The notes under the pieces were generated by a model. The model ran no database searches, was not told the DNA's origin, and saw only the letters and a list, made by a program, of their open reading frames with translations. A program made the position numbers and the translations under genes. From positions 1 through 64,000 of the forward strand of contig NZ_LXYI01000047.1 in NCBI RefSeq assembly GCF_001650875.1: a stretch of 64,000 nucleotides of DNA, in the 5' to 3' direction. This document shows, in pieces, positions 15,506-21,861 of the stretch. Origin of the DNA: Sulfitobacter sp. EhC04 (GTDB lineage: Bacteria; Pseudomonadota; Alphaproteobacteria; Rhodobacterales; Rhodobacteraceae). The first letter of the stretch is position 1, and the number at the start of each line of letters is the position of its first letter.

Positions 15506-15864
15506 AACCAGCCTCTACTCAGTGATGCGATGTGCAGTTTCTTGCCGCCCAATTCTTTTATGGATTTCGGGAATGCGATGGCCGTGGCCAAGATTACCTC
15601 GGACACCTCGTCTATTTCGGAGTACCGCTTGATCTGGCGCAGGATGTCCGCGCGCCGGTGCCCGGTCTTAACCTCGATCGCGATGGTTTCGACCATCAGG
15701 TCAACACGGCTTTTCGCAGACAAGCGCACCTCTGACCGGACATCCATCCCCTGCGCCGCCAGCAACGCGGCAATAGCCGAATGGCTTGCCGCCTCGGTGG
15801 TGACATTGATCTTCGCGCCTTCGATTAGGCGAACGATGCGGCGGGCAAGAAATACGTTTTTCAT
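15502..15864 (-). CDS. PD-(D/E)XK / VRR-NUC-like nuclease
   Basis: 120 residues. S-R-V-D-L-M-V followed by I-A-I-E-V-K-T-G is the D...ExK core of restriction-fold nucleases; a conserved Gln/Tyr helix follows (Q-I-K-R-Y). Short stand-alone VRR-NUC-type proteins next to SNF2 helicases are common in phages. It overlaps the helicase gene by 4 nt. Confidence 0.75.
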   Translation of the reverse strand: MKNVFLARRIVRLIEGAKINVTTEAASHSAIAALLAAQGMDVRSEVRLSAKSRVDLMVETIAIEVKTGHRRADILRQIKRYSEIDEVSEVILATAIAFPKSIKELGGKKLHIASLSRGWL

Positions 15865-16097
15865 GGCTCAGAAGCAGCCGCCAGCCGATACGTCTGCGAG
15901 GGCGCATCTTCCGGAAACAGCCCGTCCCCGACCGGCTCCAGCTGATCCGAGAGCTTGCGAAAGGTCAGCGCTGAAAGAGCGCCCCCCCCCAGAAGGTTGT
16001 ACCTGGTCCGGTCGGACTCCTTCGTTGGATCTTTGAGTGTCACCATGATCCGGTCACCAGACCGAAGGGCGGAAAGCGCGGCGTCGAAATTCACCAT
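15861..16097 (-). CDS. Hypothetical small phage protein (78 aa)
   Basis: 78 residues with ATG overlapping the stop of the GapR-like gene (TGATG) and stop overlapping the nuclease start (ATGA). Begins V-N-F-D-A-A-L-S-A-L-R-S-G-D-R. The gene contains a run of eight C near 15980, coding for Gly-Gly-Gly, a site where slippage or sequencing error could occur. No family recognised. Confidence 0.55.
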   Translation of the reverse strand: MVNFDAALSALRSGDRIMVTLKDPTKESDRTRYNLLGGGALSALTFRKLSDQLEPVGDGLFPEDAPSQTYRLAAASEP

Positions 16098-16396
16098 CAG
16101 CCCATCCCCAGCGCTTCTTTATACATCTGGATCACAGCTTCCTCCTCAGCCACGTCGTCCTTGTCGCGCTTGCGGAGGGCGATGATTTTCCGGATCGCCA
16201 TGACCAGGTAACCGCGCGACTTCGCCTCGCCGAAAACCTCTTTGATCTGGTCGGCGATATCCTTTTTCTCGGCCTCCAGCCGCTCGATCCGCTCGATGAA
16301 CTGGCGCAACTCGTTGGCGGCGACACGAAACGATGCATCGCCAGGTGTTTCGATTTTTTCAGCCAAGTCGCCTTTTGGTTGTGTCATCGCGTTCAT
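16097..16396 (-). CDS. GapR-like DUF2312 nucleoid protein
   Basis: 99 residues from the ATG at 16396 (GGAG upstream); an ATG at 16408 is in frame without a better site. A-A-N-E-L-R-Q-F-I-E-R-I-E-R-L-E-A-E-K-K followed by E-V-F-G-E-A-K-S-R-G-Y is the near-universal DUF2312 signature, and the coiled-coil plus C-terminal E-E-E-A-V-I-Q-M-Y matches GapR of Caulobacter, which binds overtwisted DNA and stimulates topoisomerases. A phage copy next to replication genes suggests a role in phage DNA topology or in competing with host GapR (inference). Confidence 0.85.
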   Translation of the reverse strand: MNAMTQPKGDLAEKIETPGDASFRVAANELRQFIERIERLEAEKKDIADQIKEVFGEAKSRGYLVMAIRKIIALRKRDKDDVAEEEAVIQMYKEALGMG

Positions 16397-16437
16397 CTCA
16401 ATCTCCAATCAAACGCACCTGTTCGCCGGTGCCGCGG

Positions 16438-16881
16438 CTATTTCGCGGTGGTCTTCTTGAGTGCAAATTCCTCGGCCATCTTGCCGCCAACACCGGAAGG
16501 TTTGCAGAATGGTGGAAGCTCAAGAATCAGAAAGCCGTCAGCGGATTCGAGGATCTTGCACGACGCTGCCGGGCGCTTGTCCTTTGGCAGCAAATCCCAA
16601 CCCGCCATGTGGATGGATGCCGACCCCTTGATGCCACCTTTTGCGGTGAGGGTACCCTCGGGATTCACGGCAAGTCGCAACCTCCCCTCATCCGATCCTC
16701 GCCCCGCCTGTGCGGTGAATTTCATCCCGTCGATCGGGCCGCCGAAATATCGGTTCTGGATTTCCTCGCGCAGGGTGATCCGGACTTTTCTGATACCCCG
16801 TGTGCTGACAGTCAGGCTGAAGGTGATCCCGGTTCCTGGAGGTGGTGGCGCGGGCGGTGGGGCAATATCTGTAAAAGGCAT
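16438..16881 (-). CDS. Hypothetical phage protein with Pro-rich N-terminus (147 aa)
   Basis: 147 residues from the ATG at 16881, preceded by AGGAGA; the longer frame to 17010 lies in the neighbouring gene. A run of prolines at residues 9-18 is followed by a beta-rich body (I-T-F-S-L-T-V-S-T-R-G-I-R-K-V-R-I-T-L) and W-D-L-L-P-K-D-K-R-P. No recognised family; the place in the early block suggests a DNA-metabolism or host-interaction role. Confidence 0.6.
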   Translation of the reverse strand: MPFTDIAPPPAPPPPGTGITFSLTVSTRGIRKVRITLREEIQNRYFGGPIDGMKFTAQAGRGSDEGRLRLAVNPEGTLTAKGGIKGSASIHMAGWDLLPKDKRPAASCKILESADGFLILELPPFCKPSGVGGKMAEEFALKKTTAK

Positions 16882-16882
16882 C

Positions 16883-17149
16883 TCAATCTCCTGTGTTGAT
16901 CCGGTCTTCGAGTTCATCCAGCCGGTGGGCCAGTTTTCGCAGTTGATCGGCCATCCCAGGCTCCACATGCGCAGAGAACAGCGCGGGCTTGTCCTGGAAC
17001 GCCTCCCCATCGGGCCGGAGCGAGAACGTCACCCCATGCTCCGGGTGGTCGATGATCTGGAATGACACATGTCCAACCGGGAACCGCTCGCGCTTGAGCT
17101 TGCTGGGTTCTGGATGACGCCTCATCGCCTTGACGCTATGGCTGCTCAT
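16883..17149 (-). CDS. Hypothetical phage protein (88 aa)
   Basis: 88 residues, ATGA overlap with the small gene upstream. Basic N-terminus, then V-S-F-Q-I-I-D-H-P-E-H-G-V-T-F-S-L-R and a C-terminal amphipathic helix (M-A-D-Q-L-R-K-L-A-H-R-L-D-E-L-E-D-R). Not recognised. Confidence 0.55.
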   Translation of the reverse strand: MSSHSVKAMRRHPEPSKLKRERFPVGHVSFQIIDHPEHGVTFSLRPDGEAFQDKPALFSAHVEPGMADQLRKLAHRLDELEDRINTGD

Positions 17150-17316
17150 CGCTTGCCACCCACCTGCAACTGTACCCGTCGCCGAGCCAGCGCCTGCACC
17201 GCCTCACCCGGCATTTCCTCACCGCGCGCCTTGACGGCATCGCGCAAGGCATCCAGCTCCTCGACGGAGGGGCAGGCCTCGATCTTGGCGATCATGTGTG
17301 GATCCGTGTTCATCAT
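17146..17316 (-). CDS. Small hypothetical phage protein (56 aa)
   Basis: An open frame of 56 codons, beginning at ATG-ATG (17316), which overlaps the upstream TGA, and ending in ATGA overlap with the next gene. Sequence: M-M-N-T-D-P-H-M-I-A-K-I-E, then S-V-E-E-L-D-A-L-R-D-A-V and a basic end A-R-R-R-V-Q-L-Q-V-G-G-K-R. Two ATGA joins and the coding-like sequence support it. Function unknown. Confidence 0.55.
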   Translation of the reverse strand: MMNTDPHMIAKIEACPSVEELDALRDAVKARGEEMPGEAVQALARRRVQLQVGGKR

Positions 17317-17798
17317 CTGCGACCCACCCTGCGAAGCGCCGCACTCTCTTTTTTCGCGTACATAGCCATCACGTCGGCACCACTGATCCTTGCTGGTTCG
17401 GGTGGCTTTGGTTCTGGCCTCAGCTTTACCGGCGGGGGTGCTGAGCGCTCCTCAAGGGTCAGAGCTATGCCCCGCGCCCTGGCGAAGACCCGAACCGCTG
17501 TCGGGCTGCACTTGAAGTGCTTTGCCGCCTCTCGCGCCGTAATCCCGTTGGCGGACAGCGCGCGCATCTCAGCTTCATCAATCTTGCTTTTTTTGGCGCA
17601 TCCAGACGGGAATTTGACGCCGTAATTATTTGCCATGCTCCTGAGCGTCGTATGCGGACACCCGAACTTGCGTGATGCATCGTTGAGGCTCTCGACATGA
17701 GGAACCAGCGATCTGACCCAGGCGGCACGGCTGTCCATGTTGCCTTCAAGCGCCTCGTGGTCCTTCTGTTCGGCCCAAGTGCGGATCGGGAGGGTCAT
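17313..17798 (-). CDS. Helix-turn-helix protein (161 aa)
   Basis: 161 residues. Two HTH-like segments can be seen: L-N-D-A-S-R-K-F-G-C-P-H-T-T-L-R-S-M at 40-56 and I-T-A-R-E-A-A-K-H-F-K-C-S-P-T-A-V-R at 85-103, each of the Ala-x3-Gly/Phe-x-Cys-turn type. A proline-rich linker and a basic C-terminus follow. Probably a phage DNA-binding regulator. Overlaps both neighbours by 4 nt. Confidence 0.62.
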   Translation of the reverse strand: MTLPIRTWAEQKDHEALEGNMDSRAAWVRSLVPHVESLNDASRKFGCPHTTLRSMANNYGVKFPSGCAKKSKIDEAEMRALSANGITAREAAKHFKCSPTAVRVFARARGIALTLEERSAPPPVKLRPEPKPPEPARISGADVMAMYAKKESAALRRVGRR

Positions 17799-18130
17799 CG
17801 GACTGCCCCTCCCGTAGACCGCTCTTGCAGACGGCCTTTCCTCGCAACTAGCACTGCAAGGATGCTGTGGTCTCGCAACGAACCATCAGCAGAACAGGGG
17901 CCTCGACCCCCACCCTTTCGGGTCTCTTTGGCGCGGGACACCAGTTGCCCCACCACACGCTTTGTCACCGACTGACAGACCGAAGCCCTGCCCTTGTCTG
18001 TGAGATAATCGGGATGAGAGTTGAAGGCGTCCACAACAGCCCCCTCGACCAGCCGCCACAAAGCTGCGTGCTCTTGCCTCGCCATGTAGGCCGGCGTTCG
18101 CCTTCCCGTGCGCCGGATCATCGCCACCAC
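17795..18130 (-). CDS. Hypothetical phage protein (111 aa)
   Basis: 111 residues starting within the end of the gene upstream. N-terminal basic segment, then an A-A-L-W-R-L-V-E-G-A-V-V-D-A-F helix and a V-T-K-R-V-V-G-Q-L helix; the C-terminus is basic and glycine-rich. No family recognised. Confidence 0.5.
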   Translation of the reverse strand: MVAMIRRTGRRTPAYMARQEHAALWRLVEGAVVDAFNSHPDYLTDKGRASVCQSVTKRVVGQLVSRAKETRKGGGRGPCSADGSLRDHSILAVLVARKGRLQERSTGGAVR

Positions 18131-18342
18131 CCTCGTGGCAGGCCGCCGTCCTTGTTCTCAGGCTTCATGCACCGACAGGGCAGTTCCGCACGATAGATGC
18201 TGTTGATGATGCGAGACACCGACCCGCGGCCCATCCCAGGGCGGCTCCCGATGACCGCGCCGCTCAACCCGTCGCCGTCTCGCATGTCCAGGATGCGCAA
18301 GTACCGCTCGTCGTCGGCGCGTGTTTGGGGGGCGCTGCTCAT
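18118..18342 (-). CDS. Small HTH-like phage protein (74 aa)
   Basis: 74 residues from the ATG at 18342, which overlaps the stop of the zinc-finger gene (ATGA). [20 protein letters not shown] reads as a helix-turn-helix with a recognition helix [10 protein letters not shown]. Two cysteines lie at C-R-C. Likely a small regulator; the target is unknown. Confidence 0.55.
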   Translation of the reverse strand: MSSAPQTRADDERYLRILDMRDGDGLSGAVIGSRPGMGRGSVSRIINSIYRAELPCRCMKPENKDGGLPRGWWR

Positions 18343-18581
18343 GCCGCACCGCCCGTCGCGGCGACGATATCGGCGCAGAGATCCACGCATTCGTCGCAGA
18401 TGAACACCGTTGGTCCCGCAATCAGCTTCTTGACGTCATGCTGAGCCTTTGCGCAGAAGGAACAGCGCAGCGGGCGTAGATCGGCCAAAGTGGCTTTAGC
18501 CTCGTCGCGCTCCTTGATTGCGATCTCTAGCTTGGCGCGTAGATCGTCGACCTCACGGGGCTTGCCGCCCAGCCCGGTCAC
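18339..18581 (-). CDS. Free-standing ClpX-type C4 zinc-finger protein
   Basis: 80 residues. The N-terminal half is a short coiled coil ([16 protein letters not shown]). The C-terminal half carries C-S-F-C-A-K followed 20 residues later by [10 protein letters not shown], with K-K-L-I-A-G-P between. That is the zinc-binding dimerisation domain found at the N-terminus of ClpX. No AAA+ part follows. In ClpX this domain binds adaptors and some substrates, so a phage copy could imitate or block it; that function is inferred. Overlaps both neighbours (ATGA). Confidence 0.82.
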   Translation of the reverse strand: MTGLGGKPREVDDLRAKLEIAIKERDEAKATLADLRPLRCSFCAKAQHDVKKLIAGPTVFICDECVDLCADIVAATGGAA

Positions 18582-19036
18582 GCCGCACCGCCTGACACAA
18601 CCTTCACGCCGCCGGTGGCAGCGATCGGTGCCAGTATCTCGATCAGTTCGGCAGCCATCGGACGCAACCGCGCGGCCTCGCGATGATCGACATGACCGTC
18701 AGCAACCGCCTCCGAGACACTATGGATGAGAGCACCCATGGCCCCGAGAACCCGCATGTGTTCGGGCTGGTCCGTGGTTGCCTCGGAAGCTGATAGGCCG
18801 CAGACACTGAGAACGTCGCTGGCAAATGATGGCCCAAGAACCGCGCAGAGGGACAACAGAGCGGACAGCCCCGGTGTCGCTCCCTGCACATAGCTTTCCA
18901 GCGTGCGCGTCGGGATACCCGTGGCATCAGACAGCGCCGGAAAGCTGTGCTTGCGACCGCGACCAACCCGTAACCTGAGCGCGTCCTCGATGCGAGATGC
19001 CGCAAGATCATGCGGAACAAGGGGGGATTTACTCAT
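18578..19036 (-). CDS. Phage XRE/CII-like regulator (152 aa)
   Basis: 152 residues. After a basic segment there is a helix-turn-helix, [18 protein letters not shown], followed by a helical C-terminal domain ([22 protein letters not shown]) that contains [10 protein letters not shown]. This resembles CII/CP76-type phage regulators. It is the second gene of the leftward operon after the Cro-like gene, a usual position for such a protein. Confidence 0.65.
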   Translation of the reverse strand: MSKSPLVPHDLAASRIEDALRLRVGRGRKHSFPALSDATGIPTRTLESYVQGATPGLSALLSLCAVLGPSFASDVLSVCGLSASEATTDQPEHMRVLGAMGALIHSVSEAVADGHVDHREAARLRPMAAELIEILAPIAATGGVKVVSGGAA

Positions 19037-19106
19037 TGGCGGCCCTCCGAATGCAGCGCAGGTTCAGCGCATGAATGAGAATCAGGGATATGAGAGGGAG
19101 GGCGCA

Positions 19107-19316
19107 TCAGGCGGCGCTGGTGGTCGAACCATCAATCAGAGATTGATAGGCGGAAGTTGCTCCGCTCCACGCCCGAAAAGACGGCTTGAATTTGTCGCGC
19201 TTCCAGCGCCCCCAGGTTGTCTCGGCAATACCAGCCTGTCGGCAAAGCTCCGCAACAGGAATACCGCGCTCAGCCAGCGCCTCTTCCATTTTCGGGATAT
19301 CATCAGGATGAAGCAT
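19107..19316 (-). CDS. Cro-like repressor
   Basis: 69 residues with a compact HTH: R-G-I-P-V-A-E-L-C-R-Q-A-G-I-A-E-T-T-W-G-R-W. First gene of the leftward operon, transcribed from the TTGACA/CATAAC promoter at 19348-19376 and divergent from the CI-like gene. Size and place are those of Cro, which shuts down repressor transcription on entry to lytic growth. Confidence 0.75.
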   Translation of the reverse strand: MLHPDDIPKMEEALAERGIPVAELCRQAGIAETTWGRWKRDKFKPSFRAWSGATSAYQSLIDGSTTSAA

Positions 19317-19339
19317 AAATCTGCACGCCTTCTGCTTTT

Positions 19340-19410
19340 ATGCATCTGTTATGCATTTCTGCAGATCGCATGTCAATGCAGGAATGCAGCATGACTATGC
19401 ATATATGCAT
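19340..19410. promoter_or_regulatory. Immunity operator region with leftward early promoter
   Basis: Four ATGCAT palindromes (19340, 19351, 19397, 19405) and a direct repeat of AATGCA (around 19375-19386) lie between cro and cI. On the minus strand TTGACA (19376-19371), 17 bp, CATAAC (19353-19348) is a near-ideal promoter firing towards cro; its -10 overlaps an ATGCAT. The element ATGCATTTCTGC at 19351-19362 recurs exactly at 20707-20718. These are the likely CI/Cro operators. Confidence 0.78.
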
Positions 19411-19426
19411 TGATAACGTAGCGGAC

Positions 19427-20104
19427 ATGAGCAAGTGGGCCGTAGAATACCTAAAGCACGTAGAGCGCACGACTGGGCGCAAGTTGTCGGCGATTGCTGT
19501 CGACGCTGATCTGTCGAGCACAACGTTGACCCGACCAGTCAACAGTCGCGATTATAAATTCCAAGTGAAACAAAGCACGCTTGAGGCAGTTGAGCGCGTA
19601 ACAGGCGTGCCTTGGGCACCATTTGCATCTGGCGACCCCATACCCGATGTTGAGACTGTTGATGCTGACACGCCAGCCATCGGAAGCCGACAAATGGTCA
19701 ATGTTTACGACGTTCAAGCCGCAGCAGGCGATGGCGCACTGGTCGATGAGTATGAGGCAATCGCGAGTAAGCTCTCCTTTCCGCCAGACTACCTGCGCCA
19801 CATCACCTCAACCAACCCGGTGAACCTTGCAATCATCAGTGTAACCGGCGGGTCGATGGTCCCCACACTGCACCACGACGACATAGTGATGGTCGACACG
19901 ACCAAGAAAAACATCGCCTATGACGGGATGTTCGTCCTGCGCCATGACGGACTTCTGAAGGTGAAGAGACTACAGTGGGGCCCAGGTAAACAGACAATCA
20001 TACTTATTTCAGACAACACACAACTTCACCCACCTGAGGAGCATGCCCTCGATGAGATAGAAATTCTCGGGCGTGTGATTTGGGTTGGAGCGAAGCAACC
20101 GTGA
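19427..20104 (+). CDS. CI-like lysogeny repressor with S24 peptidase domain
   Basis: 225 residues from the ATG at 19427; the frame extends to 19340, but that part lies in the operators. Residues 1-60 form the DNA-binding domain (L-S-A-I-A-V-D-A-D-L-S-S-T-T-L-T). The C-terminal LexA/CI-like domain has the catalytic serine in S-V-T-G-G-S-M-V-P-T and a lysine in L-L-K-V-K-R, with an auto-cleavage-type region near A-A-G-D-G upstream. Such repressors keep the prophage silent and self-cleave after DNA damage. A strong terminator follows. Confidence 0.88.
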   Translation: MSKWAVEYLKHVERTTGRKLSAIAVDADLSSTTLTRPVNSRDYKFQVKQSTLEAVERVTGVPWAPFASGDPIPDVETVDADTPAIGSRQMVNVYDVQAAAGDGALVDEYEAIASKLSFPPDYLRHITSTNPVNLAIISVTGGSMVPTLHHDDIVMVDTTKKNIAYDGMFVLRHDGLLKVKRLQWGPGKQTIILISDNTQLHPPEEHALDEIEILGRVIWVGAKQP

Positions 20105-20168
20105 AGCTGAAGTGGGCCGCAGCGTCCCAAGAAAAATAATGCTCAATCCCAACCACTACTCCGCCCCC

Positions 20169-20190
20169 AACCCGCCACTGGCGGGTTTTT
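20169..20190 (+). terminator. Intrinsic terminator after the repressor gene
   Basis: AACCCGCC, loop ACT, GGCGGGTT followed by TTTTTC: an 8-bp GC-rich stem with a U-run, 65 nt after the repressor stop. It may also limit leftward read-through of the DUF2513 gene. Confidence 0.85.
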
Positions 20191-20191
20191 C

Positions 20192-20213
20192 TTTGCGCCG
20201 ACACCCCTTCGGC
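20192..20213. repeat. 22-bp direct repeat, copy A (copy B at 20671-20692)
   Basis: TTTGCGCCGACACC-N3-TCGGC occurs at 20192-20213 and again at 20671-20692, identical at 19 of 22 positions. Each copy contains a small GCCGA/TCGGC stem. The two copies flank the single minus-strand gene at 20218-20649, which suggests the gene is a unit that was inserted or exchanged between them, or that both are regulator or terminator-like sites. Confidence 0.55.
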
Positions 20214-20217
20214 TGCG

Positions 20218-20649
20218 TTACATCCCAAGCGGCACGCCCATCTGCGCCAGCTTTTCGCGCGCGTAACCCTCGGCGACCCGGTACAGCATCTGGATGCTTG
20301 CCCCGCCCATGTGCCGCGTGGCGGACTTGGCGGCTTCCCATGCCTCACTTTGCCGGGTGATCGCCAGGAAGTCATGTCCTTGGCTCGTCAAGCGGTATGG
20401 CGATCCGTTGCCATTTATCGAGGTCATCAGCCCAGCGTCCACGAGCAAAAGGATGTGGTACTGTCGCCGGAACGCTTCATGTTTGGAAAGCGACAACCCG
20501 GCACCGCTGCTGTGATGTATCCAGGTATTGCTGGCTTCGAACTCATTCAAAAGTTCACGCAGATAGTCGTCGTCTCTGTTCACTTCGATTCCACCCCTGA
20601 CAATCGCCCACAAGGCTGGATCGTCGTTGACCTCAAGGCAATGATTCAT
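20218..20649 (-). CDS. DUF2513-like protein (143 aa)
   Basis: 143 residues from the ATG at 20649; the upstream extension of the frame crosses the operator cluster and is not expected to be used. Pattern: H-I-L-L-L-V-D-A-G-L-M, then Y-R-L-T-S-Q-G-H-D-F-L-A-I-T-R and a closing G-G-A-S-I-Q-M-L. This is the winged-helix-like DUF2513 family, often found in prophages near immunity regions. It is divergent from the early rightward operon and flanked by a 22-bp direct repeat, so it may be a lysogenic conversion or exclusion gene (inference). Confidence 0.72.
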   Translation of the reverse strand: MNHCLEVNDDPALWAIVRGGIEVNRDDDYLRELLNEFEASNTWIHHSSGAGLSLSKHEAFRRQYHILLLVDAGLMTSINGNGSPYRLTSQGHDFLAITRQSEAWEAAKSATRHMGGASIQMLYRVAEGYAREKLAQMGVPLGM

Positions 20650-20706
20650 TCGTGTGAGACCTTTCTGCCGTTTGCGCCGACACCGCGTCGGCAGGGGTGT
20701 TGTAGC

Positions 20707-20786
20707 ATGCATTTCTGCTATCGCACACGCGAAATGCATATTATCTGCATTTGTGCATTGACTGATGTAGTGCATTAATGCATATT
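20707..20786 (+). promoter_or_regulatory. Second ATGCAT operator cluster with rightward early promoter
   Basis: ATGCAT occurs at 20707, 20734 and 20778, and TGCAT at 20746, 20754 and 20771. TTGACT (20758-20763), 17 bp, CATATT (20781-20786) forms a promoter for the plus-strand operon starting at 20821; its -10 overlaps an ATGCAT just as at the cro promoter. The shared 12-mer with the immunity operators implies one repressor controls both early promoters. Confidence 0.78.
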
Positions 20787-20820
20787 CCCCCCATAGCCAC
20801 ACGGCAACGGAGAGACTCAG

Positions 20821-21120
20821 ATGAACGCTTTCAACCCCATCCGCCAGAACCCCATCATGGACGCTGCCCTTGCAGCATCCGGCGGCAACAACGCCAGCGC
20901 CACAACCATTCTGCTCAAGGCGCTGTCCGCGAATGAAGGCGACAGCGATCTTGGCTGCCTGATCCACGCGATCCTGCAAGCGGGTCCGTTCTGCCAGCGC
21001 ACGCACAAGTCCGAATGGGAGGACGCATCCCTTGCCTGCGACGATGTGACCAAATGGGCGGAGGCGCTGGCTGAGGCTTGGCGGATGTCTGCGGACTATT
21101 ATGCCGAGGATGCGGCATGA
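20821..21120 (+). CDS. First gene of the rightward early operon, hypothetical (99 aa)
   Basis: 99 residues, GGAGAG ribosome binding site, directly downstream of the ATGCAT-controlled promoter. N-A-S-A-T-T-I-L-L-K-A-L-S-A-N-E-G-D-S-D-L-G-C-L-I-H-A-I is helix-rich, and the C-terminus is acidic (M-S-A-D-Y-Y-A-E-D-A-A). No family recognised. Being first in the operon, it is a good candidate for an early host-takeover or antitermination protein. Confidence 0.65.
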   Translation: MNAFNPIRQNPIMDAALAASGGNNASATTILLKALSANEGDSDLGCLIHAILQAGPFCQRTHKSEWEDASLACDDVTKWAEALAEAWRMSADYYAEDAA

Positions 21121-21359
21121 CCCACCTCACCTCCCTGCTCGGCGCGGAATGGTTCGACCACATCCTGCACCGCCAAGAACAAGACACCGCGCAATGCCGC
21201 GCGGCTGGCGCCGGGGACGGGCCTCGCCTTTCCCACCCCGAACCCCGGCGTCCCCATTACCAAGAAATATCCGACTTGCTGTTTGAGGATCAGATGCGGC
21301 GCGAGATGCGCGCAGACGATGATCTGCGGCGTCGGGTCCAGTTTGATCAGGAGACATGA
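21117..21359 (+). CDS. Hypothetical early phage protein (80 aa)
   Basis: 80 residues from the ATG at 21117 (ATGA overlap). L-L-G-A-E-W-F-D-H-I-L-H-R-Q-E-Q-D-T near the N-terminus, then a Pro/Arg-rich middle and a very charged helix (D-Q-M-R-R-E-M-R-A-D-D-D-L-R-R-R). Unrecognised. Confidence 0.55.
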   Translation: MTHLTSLLGAEWFDHILHRQEQDTAQCRAAGAGDGPRLSHPEPRRPHYQEISDLLFEDQMRREMRADDDLRRRVQFDQET

Positions 21360-21688
21360 ACGTGAAGGATCAGCGCATCGAAGACCTTACCCGCCTGCAG
21401 GGCTATATCCGCAGCCTGATCTCCATGCGCAAGCGTGTCGTTAAACTGAGCGGTGCTGAATACTTGCAGATGACTCAGCGCGCCATCCAGAAGAATGGGG
21501 CCGATCTGACATGGTTGGGCATGGATATCGACAAAGCTGAGCGTGAAGCCCATGCGGCAGCCGTCGATTGCGGTCTGGCTGATCCCCGTAGCGCCGACCG
21601 GTATCAGCCTGTCGATTATCACCCGTCCAGCTTTCACCATTATCGGCATGTTCCGAGCAAGCCGCGATGCATGGGAGACGAGACATGA
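21356..21688 (+). CDS. Hypothetical early phage protein (110 aa)
   Basis: 110 residues in ATGA overlap with both neighbours. A long N-terminal helix (I-E-D-L-T-R-L-Q-G-Y-I-R-S-L-I-S-M-R-K-R) and a Tyr/His-rich end (F-H-H-Y-R-H). No family recognised. Confidence 0.55.
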   Translation: MNVKDQRIEDLTRLQGYIRSLISMRKRVVKLSGAEYLQMTQRAIQKNGADLTWLGMDIDKAEREAHAAAVDCGLADPRSADRYQPVDYHPSSFHHYRHVPSKPRCMGDET

Positions 21689-21861
21689 ACACCTGGAGAT
21701 ACCCACCCCGCCCACCAGAGGCATCCCGCACCCGGTTCGCGATGATGGCGATCATGGCGCTCGCGGTTTTCTTCGCCGCCATCATCGGCGCGTCGATCAC
21801 CGCCAAGGGGATCGCCAACCTCGCCCATTTCAACGTGACCTATATTGAAGGAATGCACTGA
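21685..21861 (+). CDS. Small single-pass membrane protein (58 aa)
   Basis: 58 residues from the ATG at 21685, which overlaps the stop before it. Residues 1-18 are polar and Arg-rich; residues about 19-43 form one hydrophobic helix (M-M-A-I-M-A-L-A-V-F-F-A-A-I-I-G-A), followed by a short outer tail. A superinfection-exclusion or membrane-modulating role would fit an early small membrane protein but is inferred only. Confidence 0.6.
   Translation: MNTWRYPPRPPEASRTRFAMMAIMALAVFFAAIIGASITAKGIANLAHFNVTYIEGMH

Noticed and set aside
15979-15988. Frameshift at a run of eight C
   Set aside because: The 78-residue frame across it is intact and coupled at both ends, so there is no sign of disruption.
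20650-21006. Upstream extension of the DUF2513 frame
   Set aside because: It would cross the operator cluster and the first gene of the early operon; the family start is at 20649.
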